This document shows, piece after piece, positions 27,048 to 34,319 of a stretch of 64,000 bases of DNA. The DNA lies in assembly GCF_000797445.1 (NCBI RefSeq), contig NZ_JSWF01000025.1:186001-250000 (forward strand), given 5' to 3'. Numbering within the stretch: position 1 is the stretch's first letter; each line of letters begins with the position of its first letter. The position numbers and the translations under genes are program-made. Below the pieces are notes generated by a model. That model searched no databases, was not told the DNA's origin, and saw only the letters and a list, made by a program, of their open reading frames with translations. Origin of the DNA: Lacinutrix jangbogonensis. GTDB lineage: Bacteria; Bacteroidota; Bacteroidia; Flavobacteriales; Flavobacteriaceae.

Positions 27048-27932
27048 ATGAAGAATTCAGACTTTCCAAATTATTTCCAAGCTTCTGACAATATCTCAAT
27101 TGAATCTCAATCAAATTATTTACAATTAATCCGAATTGATTTAATTTCTATGATTATAGCTTCTGCGTTAGCTATCAATAATTACCAATTAACAGAATCA
27201 AAATTATTAATTTATATAATTTCTGGTTTTCTATTACTCCTAAGTTTGGTTTTAACTATTATACTAAAAAGTAAGAAATTTGAAGACACTTGGTATCAAG
27301 GAAGAGCTTTAGCTGAGTCTTGTAAAACTTTAACTTGGAGATTCATAATGTGTTCCGAATATTTTGAAAAGAATATCACAGAAATTAATGCAAAAGAAAG
27401 ATTCATTGAACGAATAAAAGAAATAACTAATGAGTTTAGCGATTTAACAAAAATATTAAATTCAAAAACATTAAACTTACCTATCATAACAGAAAAAATG
27501 CTTGAATTAAGAGCAATGGGTTTTGTAGAAAGAAAAGCATATTACATTTCAAAAAGAATTGAAGACCAAAAAGAATGGTACTCTACAAAAGCCGAACATA
27601 ATAAAGGAAAATACAATTTATGGTTCTACATAATAATTGTCACACAAATTATTGCTTTGATAAGTATAGTTTTTCTAATTAAAAATCCTGACAATAATTG
27701 GAATTTTGTAGGGTTATTCACAACAATAGCCTCTTCGTCAATTAGTTGGTTGCAATTAAAACAACACCAAGAATTAAAACAAGCTTATACTACTGCAACT
27801 CAAGAGTTAAATTTTATTGTCTCATTGTCTGAAAAAGTAGAAACTGAGGACGAGTTATCTAAATTTATTTTAGATGCTGAAAACGCAATTTCGAGAGAAC
27901 ATACAGTTTGGGTAGCACAAAGAAGAAAATAA
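27048..27932 (+). CDS. SLATT (DUF4231-type) membrane effector
   Basis: A 294-residue protein with two SLATT-like units. The first has two membrane helices (about 28-47 and 52-73) followed by the signature WYQGRALAESCKTLTWRF. The second has helices near 187-208 and 216-236 followed by a helical tail (LKQHQELKQAYTTATQEL). SLATT proteins were proposed as pore-forming effectors tied to nucleotide-signal immune systems. With a TIR gene 1 bp upstream, the simplest model is that the TIR product makes a nucleotide that opens this membrane protein. No SIR2 or Macro domain of a canonical Thoeris effector is present. Confidence 0.85.
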   Translation: MKNSDFPNYFQASDNISIESQSNYLQLIRIDLISMIIASALAINNYQLTESKLLIYIISGFLLLLSLVLTIILKSKKFEDTWYQGRALAESCKTLTWRFIMCSEYFEKNITEINAKERFIERIKEITNEFSDLTKILNSKTLNLPIITEKMLELRAMGFVERKAYYISKRIEDQKEWYSTKAEHNKGKYNLWFYIIIVTQIIALISIVFLIKNPDNNWNFVGLFTTIASSSISWLQLKQHQELKQAYTTATQELNFIVSLSEKVETEDELSKFILDAENAISREHTVWVAQRRK

Positions 27933-27937
27933 CTATT

Positions 27938-28066
27938 GCTAACAATGTATAAAAACAATAGCAGTTTTAGTGATAAACCCGAAGTCTGTAGATATAAAAA
28001 TAGGTCAGTGATTAAACGAAAAGTAGTGCTTTCTAAGCCGCTACTTTTCATATACCAAACGTAGCC
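27938..28066 (+). repeat. attC-like intergenic element, copy C
   Basis: The element begins 5 bp after the SLATT stop with GCTAACAATGTATAA and ends with TATACCAAACGTAGCC just before the next gene. The ends are an imperfect inverted repeat. An inner hairpin pairs AAAAGTAG with CTACTTTT. Ends of the same type border the elements at 28902 and 29730. The layout resembles the recombination sites of integron cassettes, but the strict core consensus is not met. Confidence 0.55.
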
Positions 28067-28091
28067 TTTATATTAACTAAAAACAAATAAG

Positions 28092-28889
28092 ATGAAAAGA
28101 ACAATACTAACAAGCATTTTTTTACTTACAGTAATTATTAGCTTCTCACAGAATAAAATTGAGATAGACACTTTAAAAATAATTGATTTAAATCAAATAA
28201 TTGAATTCGAAAAAAGTTTGCCTGATGAAAGTTCTGAAAAATCTTTTAATGGAGTAATTGTGAAAAGTAAAACAGAGCCAATTCCGAACGCTTTAAAAAA
28301 TGTTTTTGACCGACTTTACGTAACCAATATTGGGATTGAAACATACCGAGAAAATTTAGATGAATTATTAGGACGAATAATTTTTGATGAAAATGGTCTT
28401 AAGAATATAGGTCTTTTAAGTGTAAAATTAGATACAGTAAAGATTAATTCTTTCATTCCAAAACAAGGTAAACTGTTGTCTCAGAAGTTAACTAAAAAAA
28501 GTTCAGCTAGCATAAGTTTATTTATAAATGCTTCAGCTTCTGAAGAAAGAATATATGAATACTATGTGAACGATATTTCTAGAGCTATTTTGAAAGGAAA
28601 TCAGATTAATAAAGAAAGTTTAAAAAAATTAACTTCTGATATGAGTGACGCTGAATTAAAACAACACTATGTAGTCACTGGAGTAACAGTAACAGAAATT
28701 TTTAGAAGAGAATTCGAAAAAAAGACAAAAAAAATAAAAGCTGATAATTTCCCTTTAGGCGGTGCTGCACTGTCGTTTGAAGGAAATTTCTTTGTTTCGG
28801 ATGATAATTTTGAAAGAGAATATAAAATTGGCTTAACAGCCTCTAGACTGGATATAGTTAAAAAAGAAGTTAAAATACTACTTGACTAA
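28092..28889 (+). CDS. Secreted protein of unknown function in the cassette array
   Basis: A 265-residue protein with a signal peptide (MKRTILTSIFLLTVIISFSQ). The mature part has no recognised domain; it alternates predicted beta and helical segments (VKLDTVKINSFIPKQG, ASISLFINASASEERIYEYY). A late ALSFEGNFFVSDDNF is hydrophobic. It is flanked on both sides by attC-like elements and is transcribed in the same direction as the surrounding conflict genes. A link to defence rests only on that setting. Confidence 0.65.
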   Translation: MKRTILTSIFLLTVIISFSQNKIEIDTLKIIDLNQIIEFEKSLPDESSEKSFNGVIVKSKTEPIPNALKNVFDRLYVTNIGIETYRENLDELLGRIIFDENGLKNIGLLSVKLDTVKINSFIPKQGKLLSQKLTKKSSASISLFINASASEERIYEYYVNDISRAILKGNQINKESLKKLTSDMSDAELKQHYVVTGVTVTEIFRREFEKKTKKIKADNFPLGGAALSFEGNFFVSDDNFEREYKIGLTASRLDIVKKEVKILLD

Positions 28890-28901
28890 AAATACAAAGA
28901 A

Positions 28902-28994
28902 TTACAATGGCTATAAGTAATTGATTGTTCTAGCTTACTTCTAGAAATCCTCGCATACAAACCCACAACTAATCTTATACAAACACGTTTCAGG
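28902..28994 (+). repeat. attC-like intergenic element, copy A
   Basis: It starts 12 bp after the stop of the secreted orphan with TTACAATGGCTATAAG and ends CTTATACAAACACGTTTCAG. Its second half (28945-28994) aligns over about 50 bases with 29813-29861 of copy B, sharing AAATC-TCGC-TACAAAC and the closing segment. Confidence 0.6.
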
Positions 28995-29012
28995 TAATTT
29001 AAAAAAATAAAA

Positions 29013-29722
29013 ATGATAATTGCTGGAGAAATAAAAAACATATTTGAGTGGTATACTAAAGCAGGTCCAAAGGATAAAGAAACTCAATGGAAACCAGATC
29101 ATAGTGCTTTAGAATTTGCAAAACTCGTTTTAGATGAAACTTTTGAGGATGATATAAAAGATAATATCCTTAATAAAATAAGTTCTAAACAAAATATTCT
29201 ACTGGCAATTCCAGAACAAATTACCAAATTGGATGATTTTAAAGGAGGACAAAGAAATCATGATTTAACATTGTATTCCGAAAATGGAAATGAAAAAATT
29301 GGAATTTGTATTGAAGCAAAAGTTAATGAAGATTTTGATAAGATTATAAAAAAGAAGTGGGAAGAAGGAAATAAGCCGAAATCTAATATTCAAAATAGGA
29401 TTAAAAATATTATATATTCTATATGGCAAACCTATGACATAAAAAAATTTAATAATTTAAAGTATCAGTTAATTACAGGACTATATGGGACAATTAAATA
29501 CGCTGAACAATTAAATATTAAAAAATGTGTATTCTGTATATATCAAATCGAAATAGACGGAAATACTAAAATAAAAAAAATGAAGATGAAATTCAAAAGC
29601 TATTAGTTTTTTTTAATATCCAAGAAAAAGTTAAAAACAACAATTTATACGGGCCTTTTAAAACAGATAACAATATAGAATTTTATATCTCTTATTTAAA
29701 AAGAGAGAAGATCATAAAGTAA
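29013..29722 (+). pseudogene. PD-(D/E)XK-like nuclease gene with a frameshift in a poly-A run
   Basis: The frame opened at 29013 runs 197 codons to a TAG at 29604-29606. It has the nuclease-like core DLTLYSE followed by GICIEAKVNEDF, which matches a D...ExK active site. At 29573-29580 there is a run of eight A. One extra A there would fuse the frame to a second open stretch that continues to a TAA at 29720-29722 (KLLVFFNIQEKV, then FYISYLKREKIIK). The rebuilt product is about 236 residues. The following attC-like element starts 7 bp after that stop, as after the other genes, which supports the longer form. Slippage, decay or an assembly error could each explain it. Confidence 0.65.
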
Positions 29723-29729
29723 AAACGCA

Positions 29730-29861
29730 CTACAACACAGTATAAAAGTAATTTCACTTTAGTGCTAAAACAAAGGTCGTTGCACGTTTACTACGTCTAA
29801 TTTTCCTTCGAAAAATCATCGCGTACAAACACGTAACTATTCTTAGACATAAACGTTAGCC
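29730..29861 (+). repeat. attC-like intergenic element, copy B
   Basis: It starts CTACAACACAGTATAA, 7 bp after the rebuilt nuclease stop, and ends CTTAGACATAAACGTTAGCC. The 3' end GTTAGCC is close to the integron core-site consensus GTTRRRY. Bases 29813-29861 are homologous to the end of copy A. Confidence 0.6.
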
Positions 29862-29897
29862 AAAATTGAATAAAAATGAGAAAAATCAAAAAAAAAT

Positions 29898-30395
29898 ATG
29901 GATTGGAATAAAATTGGAAATTCTATACTAATTTTTATTAAGAACATTCCTAACACATTAAAGAAAACATCTATTTGGATATTAATTTCATATTTAATAC
30001 CGATAATAAATGTTGCAATAATTTGGGGTATGAAAGGAGAAAAATTCAAACTTGATTTAAATATAATCAGTATAATTATTGTCACAAACGCTTGCTTCGT
30101 TACCTCTTTAGTCTATTTAAGTGACAAAAAGAGGGAGATTTCGAAAATTTTAAATATTGCAACTCTTGTAATTACAGTTGTATTATTTGCTTTGTCAATT
30201 GTTGAAATAGAACAACAAAAACAAATTTTCCCATTAAGTATCTACAAAACTGGAGCTTTTGTAACACTTGCTCTTTCAATTTTATTTGGGTTAATTAGTA
30301 AATATGATGAAGTTGAAGCCGAAAGTAAAGACAGAGCAGATAAAGGAAGAGGAACAACTGGAACAACAATAGAAGGAAAACCTATCAAATTATGA
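29898..30395 (+). CDS. Four-helix membrane protein coupled to a DGQHR protein
   Basis: A 165-residue protein with four hydrophobic helices (around ISYLIPIINVAIIWG, IIVTNACFVTSLVYL, LVITVVLFALSIV and GAFVTLALSILFGLI). The tail is polar and ends with TTIEGKPIKL. No family is recognised. Its stop overlaps the start of the DGQHR gene (ATGA), so the two are translated together. In a conflict-gene array, a small membrane protein beside a nucleic-acid-type sensor may be its effector. That is inference. Confidence 0.7.
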   Translation: MDWNKIGNSILIFIKNIPNTLKKTSIWILISYLIPIINVAIIWGMKGEKFKLDLNIISIIIVTNACFVTSLVYLSDKKREISKILNIATLVITVVLFALSIVEIEQQKQIFPLSIYKTGAFVTLALSILFGLISKYDEVEAESKDRADKGRGTTGTTIEGKPIKL

Positions 30396-31480
30396 GCACA
30401 TTAAAACTAAACATATTAAAGTTGCATCAATCGATAGGTACGATTTATGTTTCAAAAATAAAACCAAGTGACTTACTTGCAATGTCAATTGTTGATAGAA
30501 GAAGAATTGAAGAAGATGAAGAAGTTTTAGGAATTCAACGTGAACTAAAAAAAGACAAAGTAATTCAAATTCAAAATTATTTAACTTCAATAGATGCAAC
30601 TTTCCCAAATTCAATTATTGTTAATACTACACAAAATTTTGTAGTAAACGAAAATGAAACAGAATTAGAATTAACAATAGATGATAATACATTCACTATA
30701 ATTGACGGACAACATAGAGTTGAAGGGTTTAGAGAAAGTAATTTAGATAATTTCGAACTTTTAATTGCAATATTCAAAGATTTAAAAAATGACCAACAAG
30801 CAAATATTTTTTCAACGATTAATTCCGAACAAACTAAAGTAGATCCTTCTTTAAACCTTAATTTAGAATTAAACAGTAAAGCTTATACACCCAAGAAAAT
30901 GATGATTGAAATAGCGCAGTCATTAAATTATGATAAAGAATCACCTTGGTATAAAAGTATTAAAATGTTAGGTGCAAATACAAATGGAATTATTTCATTG
31001 TCAGCATTTGTAAAGCCTTTATTAGAAATCACTTATCCAGAAAAAGATTATTATTTAATTCGTAATGAATTGATGCAAAACGAAAAAGAATTCCCAACAT
31101 TTTCTGACTAGAATTACAAGGCTGAAAGATATTTATTTTGGGAATTTTACAAAAGAAAAGATGTAAATTCTACGTACAAAATTCTATTTAATTATTTTAA
31201 AGCTCTTAAGATTATTTTAGACAAAGATTGGTTGAATAAAAAATCATTATTAAACAAAACAACAGGTTATAATGCAATTATTAAACTTTTCAAAGATGTT
31301 TCAAAATACGGATTTGAAAACGGAGATTTATCATATCAGTTCTTTTTCCGAACACTATCACCTTTATCGGAAATGAATGGAACTGTAACAAGTGAAAATT
31401 ATGGCGCTTCAGGTTTTAAAGCTTCGAATGAATTATATCACGAAATGAAAAAAACTTTGGCAAACACTGTTTATAATTAA
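30392..31480 (+). pseudogene. DGQHR-domain gene interrupted by an in-frame TAG
   Basis: The frame from 30392 gives a DGQHR-domain protein with the eponymous IIDGQHRVEGFR near residue 108, VDRRRIEEDEEVLGIQR before it and ANIFSTINSEQTKVD after it. This domain is shared with DndB-type proteins of DNA phosphorothioation and related conflict systems. A TAG at 31109-31111 ends the first ORF. The same frame then continues without a break to 31480 (NYKAERYLFWEFYKRKD, later FFRTLSPLSEMNG), giving 362 residues in all. A single substitution explains the break. No dndC, dndD or dndE gene is nearby. Confidence 0.75.
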
Positions 31481-31481
31481 T

Positions 31482-31516
31482 GGCTAGTTTTAACTTGCTT
31501 ACGAAAATCCTCGCGG
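31482..31516 (+). repeat. Partial attC-like element, copy D
   Basis: Right after the DGQHR stop the sequence carries AAAATCCTCGCGG (31504-31516), preceded by ACTTGCTTACG. This resembles the inner block of copy A (GCTTACTTCTAGAAATCCTC). The right-hand end seen in the other copies is missing, so this may be the eroded edge of the array. Confidence 0.4.
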
Positions 31517-31612
31517 ATTTTCTTTATGCAATTCATTTACCAACCCAAACTACATTCACCTCGTAAAAAAAAAATTAAACCAACACCCAACCAACAAACA
31601 CAAATCGCAATT

Positions 31613-32290
31613 ATGAACACAATCAAATCATACACCTTACATTTAGAAAAAGACCAATTCTTAACAGATTATAGCACGTTTAGAGCGGCTACTTCTCAAA
31701 ATTTCACTTACAAAGACAACAACTATCCTGCGGTATTTATGGATAGCAACCAGTATGCGTATTTAAACATCGAATCCAAGAGCAATACACTAACCTTGAT
31801 TATAAATCTAGAATTTTATTATGTGTATGGCTTTAAGATTAACAATCAATATTTCGCCTATGAAGGCGAAGCTATTAAAGCCTTAACACAAGCTGGTTTT
31901 ACTATTCCAGAAGCAAATACAATTCCTTATGGAGATGCCTATTATCAAATTGGGTCTTATGCCCAAATTGATGCGGTTTGTCAAGAATCAGTTAGTTTGG
32001 AAGCCCTACAAAATTCCATTTCTAGAATTGTAGATTTAACTATTAAATGGACCGATAAAAATGAAGATTTACTACGTGTATTTTGGTGTTTGGTAGAAGG
32101 CATTCGTTTTCAAGACATTTCGACTATTATGAATGAACTCATTTCTGGTAATCCATACAATACCACGTTCGCCTATTTCTATTATATGGCCGAACGTTGG
32201 GCAGAGTTATCTGTTGGCGCTGCTTATTCTAGTAAAGAGGATAAAAGTATTGCGGTGTATGAATTGCATCGTCTTCAGCCTTCTTCTTAA
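31613..32290 (+). CDS. Ribosome-inactivating protein (rRNA N-glycosylase) homologue
   Basis: The ATG at 31613 gives a 225-residue protein; an upstream extension to 31526 adds only lysine- and proline-rich residues. It aligns along its length with ricin A chain. LNIESKSNTLTLIINLEFYY followed by VYGFKINNQYFAY matches the ricin strand block around Tyr80. IGSYAQID matches the Tyr123 loop. LVEGIRFQDIS matches the catalytic EAARF helix, and AERWAELS matches ENSWGRLS. All five active-site residues are present: Y70, Y116, E162, R165 and W196. Such enzymes remove one adenine from the sarcin-ricin loop of large-subunit rRNA and stop translation. There is no signal peptide. The neighbours are CIS parts, which suggests an injected effector. 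Confidence 0.88.
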   Translation: MNTIKSYTLHLEKDQFLTDYSTFRAATSQNFTYKDNNYPAVFMDSNQYAYLNIESKSNTLTLIINLEFYYVYGFKINNQYFAYEGEAIKALTQAGFTIPEANTIPYGDAYYQIGSYAQIDAVCQESVSLEALQNSISRIVDLTIKWTDKNEDLLRVFWCLVEGIRFQDISTIMNELISGNPYNTTFAYFYYMAERWAELSVGAAYSSKEDKSIAVYELHRLQPSS

Positions 32291-32380
32291 TACATTCTAT
32301 TTTATAATAACCGACAATACGTTATAAGTGGTATTAAAACAAATGGCAAAAAATGCAACTCAAAAAATAATAAACAGGTT

Positions 32381-32914
32381 ATGGTTACAAATTTATCAGC
32401 TTTACCAGGAGCAGGTGTTCGGGTTCCAAATGCTGGAATTGTAATATTAAACAGTTATATCGTTATGCTTCTGGAGCGTTTGGGTTTGATAAAAGCAAAT
32501 GCTTTTAAATCAAAAGAAGCACAGTTAGAAGCGGTTCACTATTTACAATATGTTGTTACTGGATTATCACAAACAGAAGCCTCACAATTAGTCCTAAACA
32601 AGGTGCTTTGTGGACTTCCGCCAAACGCAACAATTAATCCTGGTATTGAAGTTACTAAGGATCAAAAAGAATTAATGGAAGGCTTAATTCAATCTGTTAT
32701 AAGCTATTGGACTGTTATAGGAGATACTTCTATTGAAGGATTCCGAGGAAATTGGTTGGTAAGAGACGGGATTTTGAGAGAAACCGAAGCCCATTGGGAA
32801 TTAACCGTAGAAAAAAGAGCGTATGATATTTTATTGCAACACTCACCGTTTTCATTTTCAATACTAAAATTACCATGGATAGAAAAACCATTACATGTGA
32901 ATTGGTCTTATTAG
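32381..32914 (+). CDS. Orphan C-terminal domain of a CIS tape-measure protein
   Basis: The 177-residue product matches the conserved C-terminal region of contractile-injection-system tape-measure proteins (Afp14/Pvc14 type). The key strings are VPNAGIVILNSYIVMLLERL, AVHYLQYVVTG, LVLNKVLCGLPP, VISYWTVIGDTSIEGFRGNW, and a closing LKLPWIEKPLHVNWSY. A full tape-measure protein has a long helical part before this block, which is absent. The frame is open upstream back to the RIP stop at 32290, but without a good start. It may be a truncated remnant or a stand-alone adaptor that links effectors to a CIS encoded elsewhere. Confidence 0.82.
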   Translation: MVTNLSALPGAGVRVPNAGIVILNSYIVMLLERLGLIKANAFKSKEAQLEAVHYLQYVVTGLSQTEASQLVLNKVLCGLPPNATINPGIEVTKDQKELMEGLIQSVISYWTVIGDTSIEGFRGNWLVRDGILRETEAHWELTVEKRAYDILLQHSPFSFSILKLPWIEKPLHVNWSY

Positions 32915-33035
32915 TAAAAAACTAAATATCATGCTTGGCAAGTTCTAGTTTGCTTGCAATTATTTTCACAGATTTACTATTCCATTTTTATTCACTAAAT
33001 TACATAGCTATTTAATCTAACACATCACAAAACCT

Positions 33036-34280
33036 ATGTGCCATTCAGTAATAAAAATAAGTCCTATTATTTTAATACTCTGTTTTATTAGCAATCTATC
33101 TTTTGCACAAAACACATTCGTTTATAATGGCGGAACCAATTGGCAAGATTCATTTTATAGCATTATTAACGCTACAGACGCTTCAACCTTTAAAACGGTT
33201 ACTTTCGAAACTGAAAAAACTGCTAAAATGTGGGATAGAGATGCCAATAATAACCAAGGCGCTTGGAGTACTCCAATGTCATGGGTATACACATTAACTT
33301 ATAACGATGGTATAACTTCGAAAATAAGAGTAAGACAAAGCGATTTTACAAAAAATGAAGCTGGTGTATTGGCTAATAAATATGGCAATAAAATGGGACA
33401 ATTACCTGCTTGCCTTAGAAAAGGTGTGTCTTTAATTAATATTATGAAAAGTGATGCCTTATTTGGTGGCAATAATTACAACCATTCTATAGATATTACT
33501 ATTGGTGAGACTTCTAAGTTATACGAAAAAACCGGCAATATGGAAGAAACCTTGTTTCACGAATCTACTCATGCCGCTTTAGATAATTTATACCAAACAG
33601 ATTGGAAAGCTAATAGAGATAAAGATGCTACATTCATTTCAAAATATGCTGCAGAGAATCCTAATAGAGAAGACATATCTGAGAGTTTTATATTGTATGC
33701 TGCATTAAACTATAGACCAGATCGCATAGCTTCGGAAACCAAAAAAATTGAATCCAATATCTCTAATAGAATAGAATATTATAAAAATTTAGAGCTTGAT
33801 ATGTTTCCGTTTACTACTAATAATAAGAATATTGAGAGTCTTGATCTTTTCGATAGCAATGCTTATTATAAATTAACCTGCCAATGGCAAGGCGACGACA
33901 AAGCACTGGATATTGTTAACGATGGTAAAAACAACCAACCTCAACTTGCCAAAACAGCAAATGTTACTGGTCAGATGTGGAGAATAGAAAAGACTGAAGA
34001 AAATAGTTATACGCTAAGCACAAACTGGCAAGGGCCAAAGAAACTGCTAGATTGTATTCCTGGAACCAATGAAAACCTGCCAATGCTTAATCAAGAAACT
34101 GCAGATTTAGGTAGTTCATGGCACATTACTCCTGCTGGAAATGGTTTTTACAGGATTACTAATAGGCGATTAAATGAATGCTCGCTAGATATTATTAATG
34201 ATGGTGAAAACAATAAACTTCAATTAGCAGAAACAGCAAATGTCTCCGGACAGCTATGGAAAATAACAAAAATTAAGTAA
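33036..34280 (+). CDS. Secreted zinc metalloprotease with C-terminal ricin-type lectin domain
   Basis: A 414-residue protein with a signal peptide (ending LSFAQ at residue 25). The middle region carries a zinc-protease motif HESTH (175-179) and a likely third ligand E216 in REDISESFILYA. Residues about 276-414 form a beta-trefoil lectin of ricin B type, with repeats such as KALDIVNDGKNNQPQLAKTA...GQMWRI and CSLDIINDGENNKLQLAETA...GQLWKI. The family pattern is a secreted protease steered to glycans. It lies between the tape-measure orphan and the spike gene, 39 bp before the latter. Confidence 0.85.
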   Translation: MCHSVIKISPIILILCFISNLSFAQNTFVYNGGTNWQDSFYSIINATDASTFKTVTFETEKTAKMWDRDANNNQGAWSTPMSWVYTLTYNDGITSKIRVRQSDFTKNEAGVLANKYGNKMGQLPACLRKGVSLINIMKSDALFGGNNYNHSIDITIGETSKLYEKTGNMEETLFHESTHAALDNLYQTDWKANRDKDATFISKYAAENPNREDISESFILYAALNYRPDRIASETKKIESNISNRIEYYKNLELDMFPFTTNNKNIESLDLFDSNAYYKLTCQWQGDDKALDIVNDGKNNQPQLAKTANVTGQMWRIEKTEENSYTLSTNWQGPKKLLDCIPGTNENLPMLNQETADLGSSWHITPAGNGFYRITNRRLNECSLDIINDGENNKLQLAETANVSGQLWKITKIK

Positions 34281-34319
34281 AACAAAACCTATTAATCTCA
34301 ACCCTAAAAACCAACCAAA

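Noticed and set aside
26462-27932. A canonical Thoeris system
   Set aside because: The TIR part fits ThsB, but the partner has no SIR2, SLOG or Macro domain. It is a SLATT membrane protein, so the pair was described as TIR-SLATT instead.
30392-31480. Part of a DNA phosphorothioation (Dnd) system
   Set aside because: The DGQHR domain is shared with DndB, but no dndA, dndC, dndD or dndE gene is present.
31526-31612. An N-terminal extension of the RIP homologue
   Set aside because: The 29 residues are rich in lysine, proline and glutamine and do not align with the family. They also overlap the end of the repeat D region.
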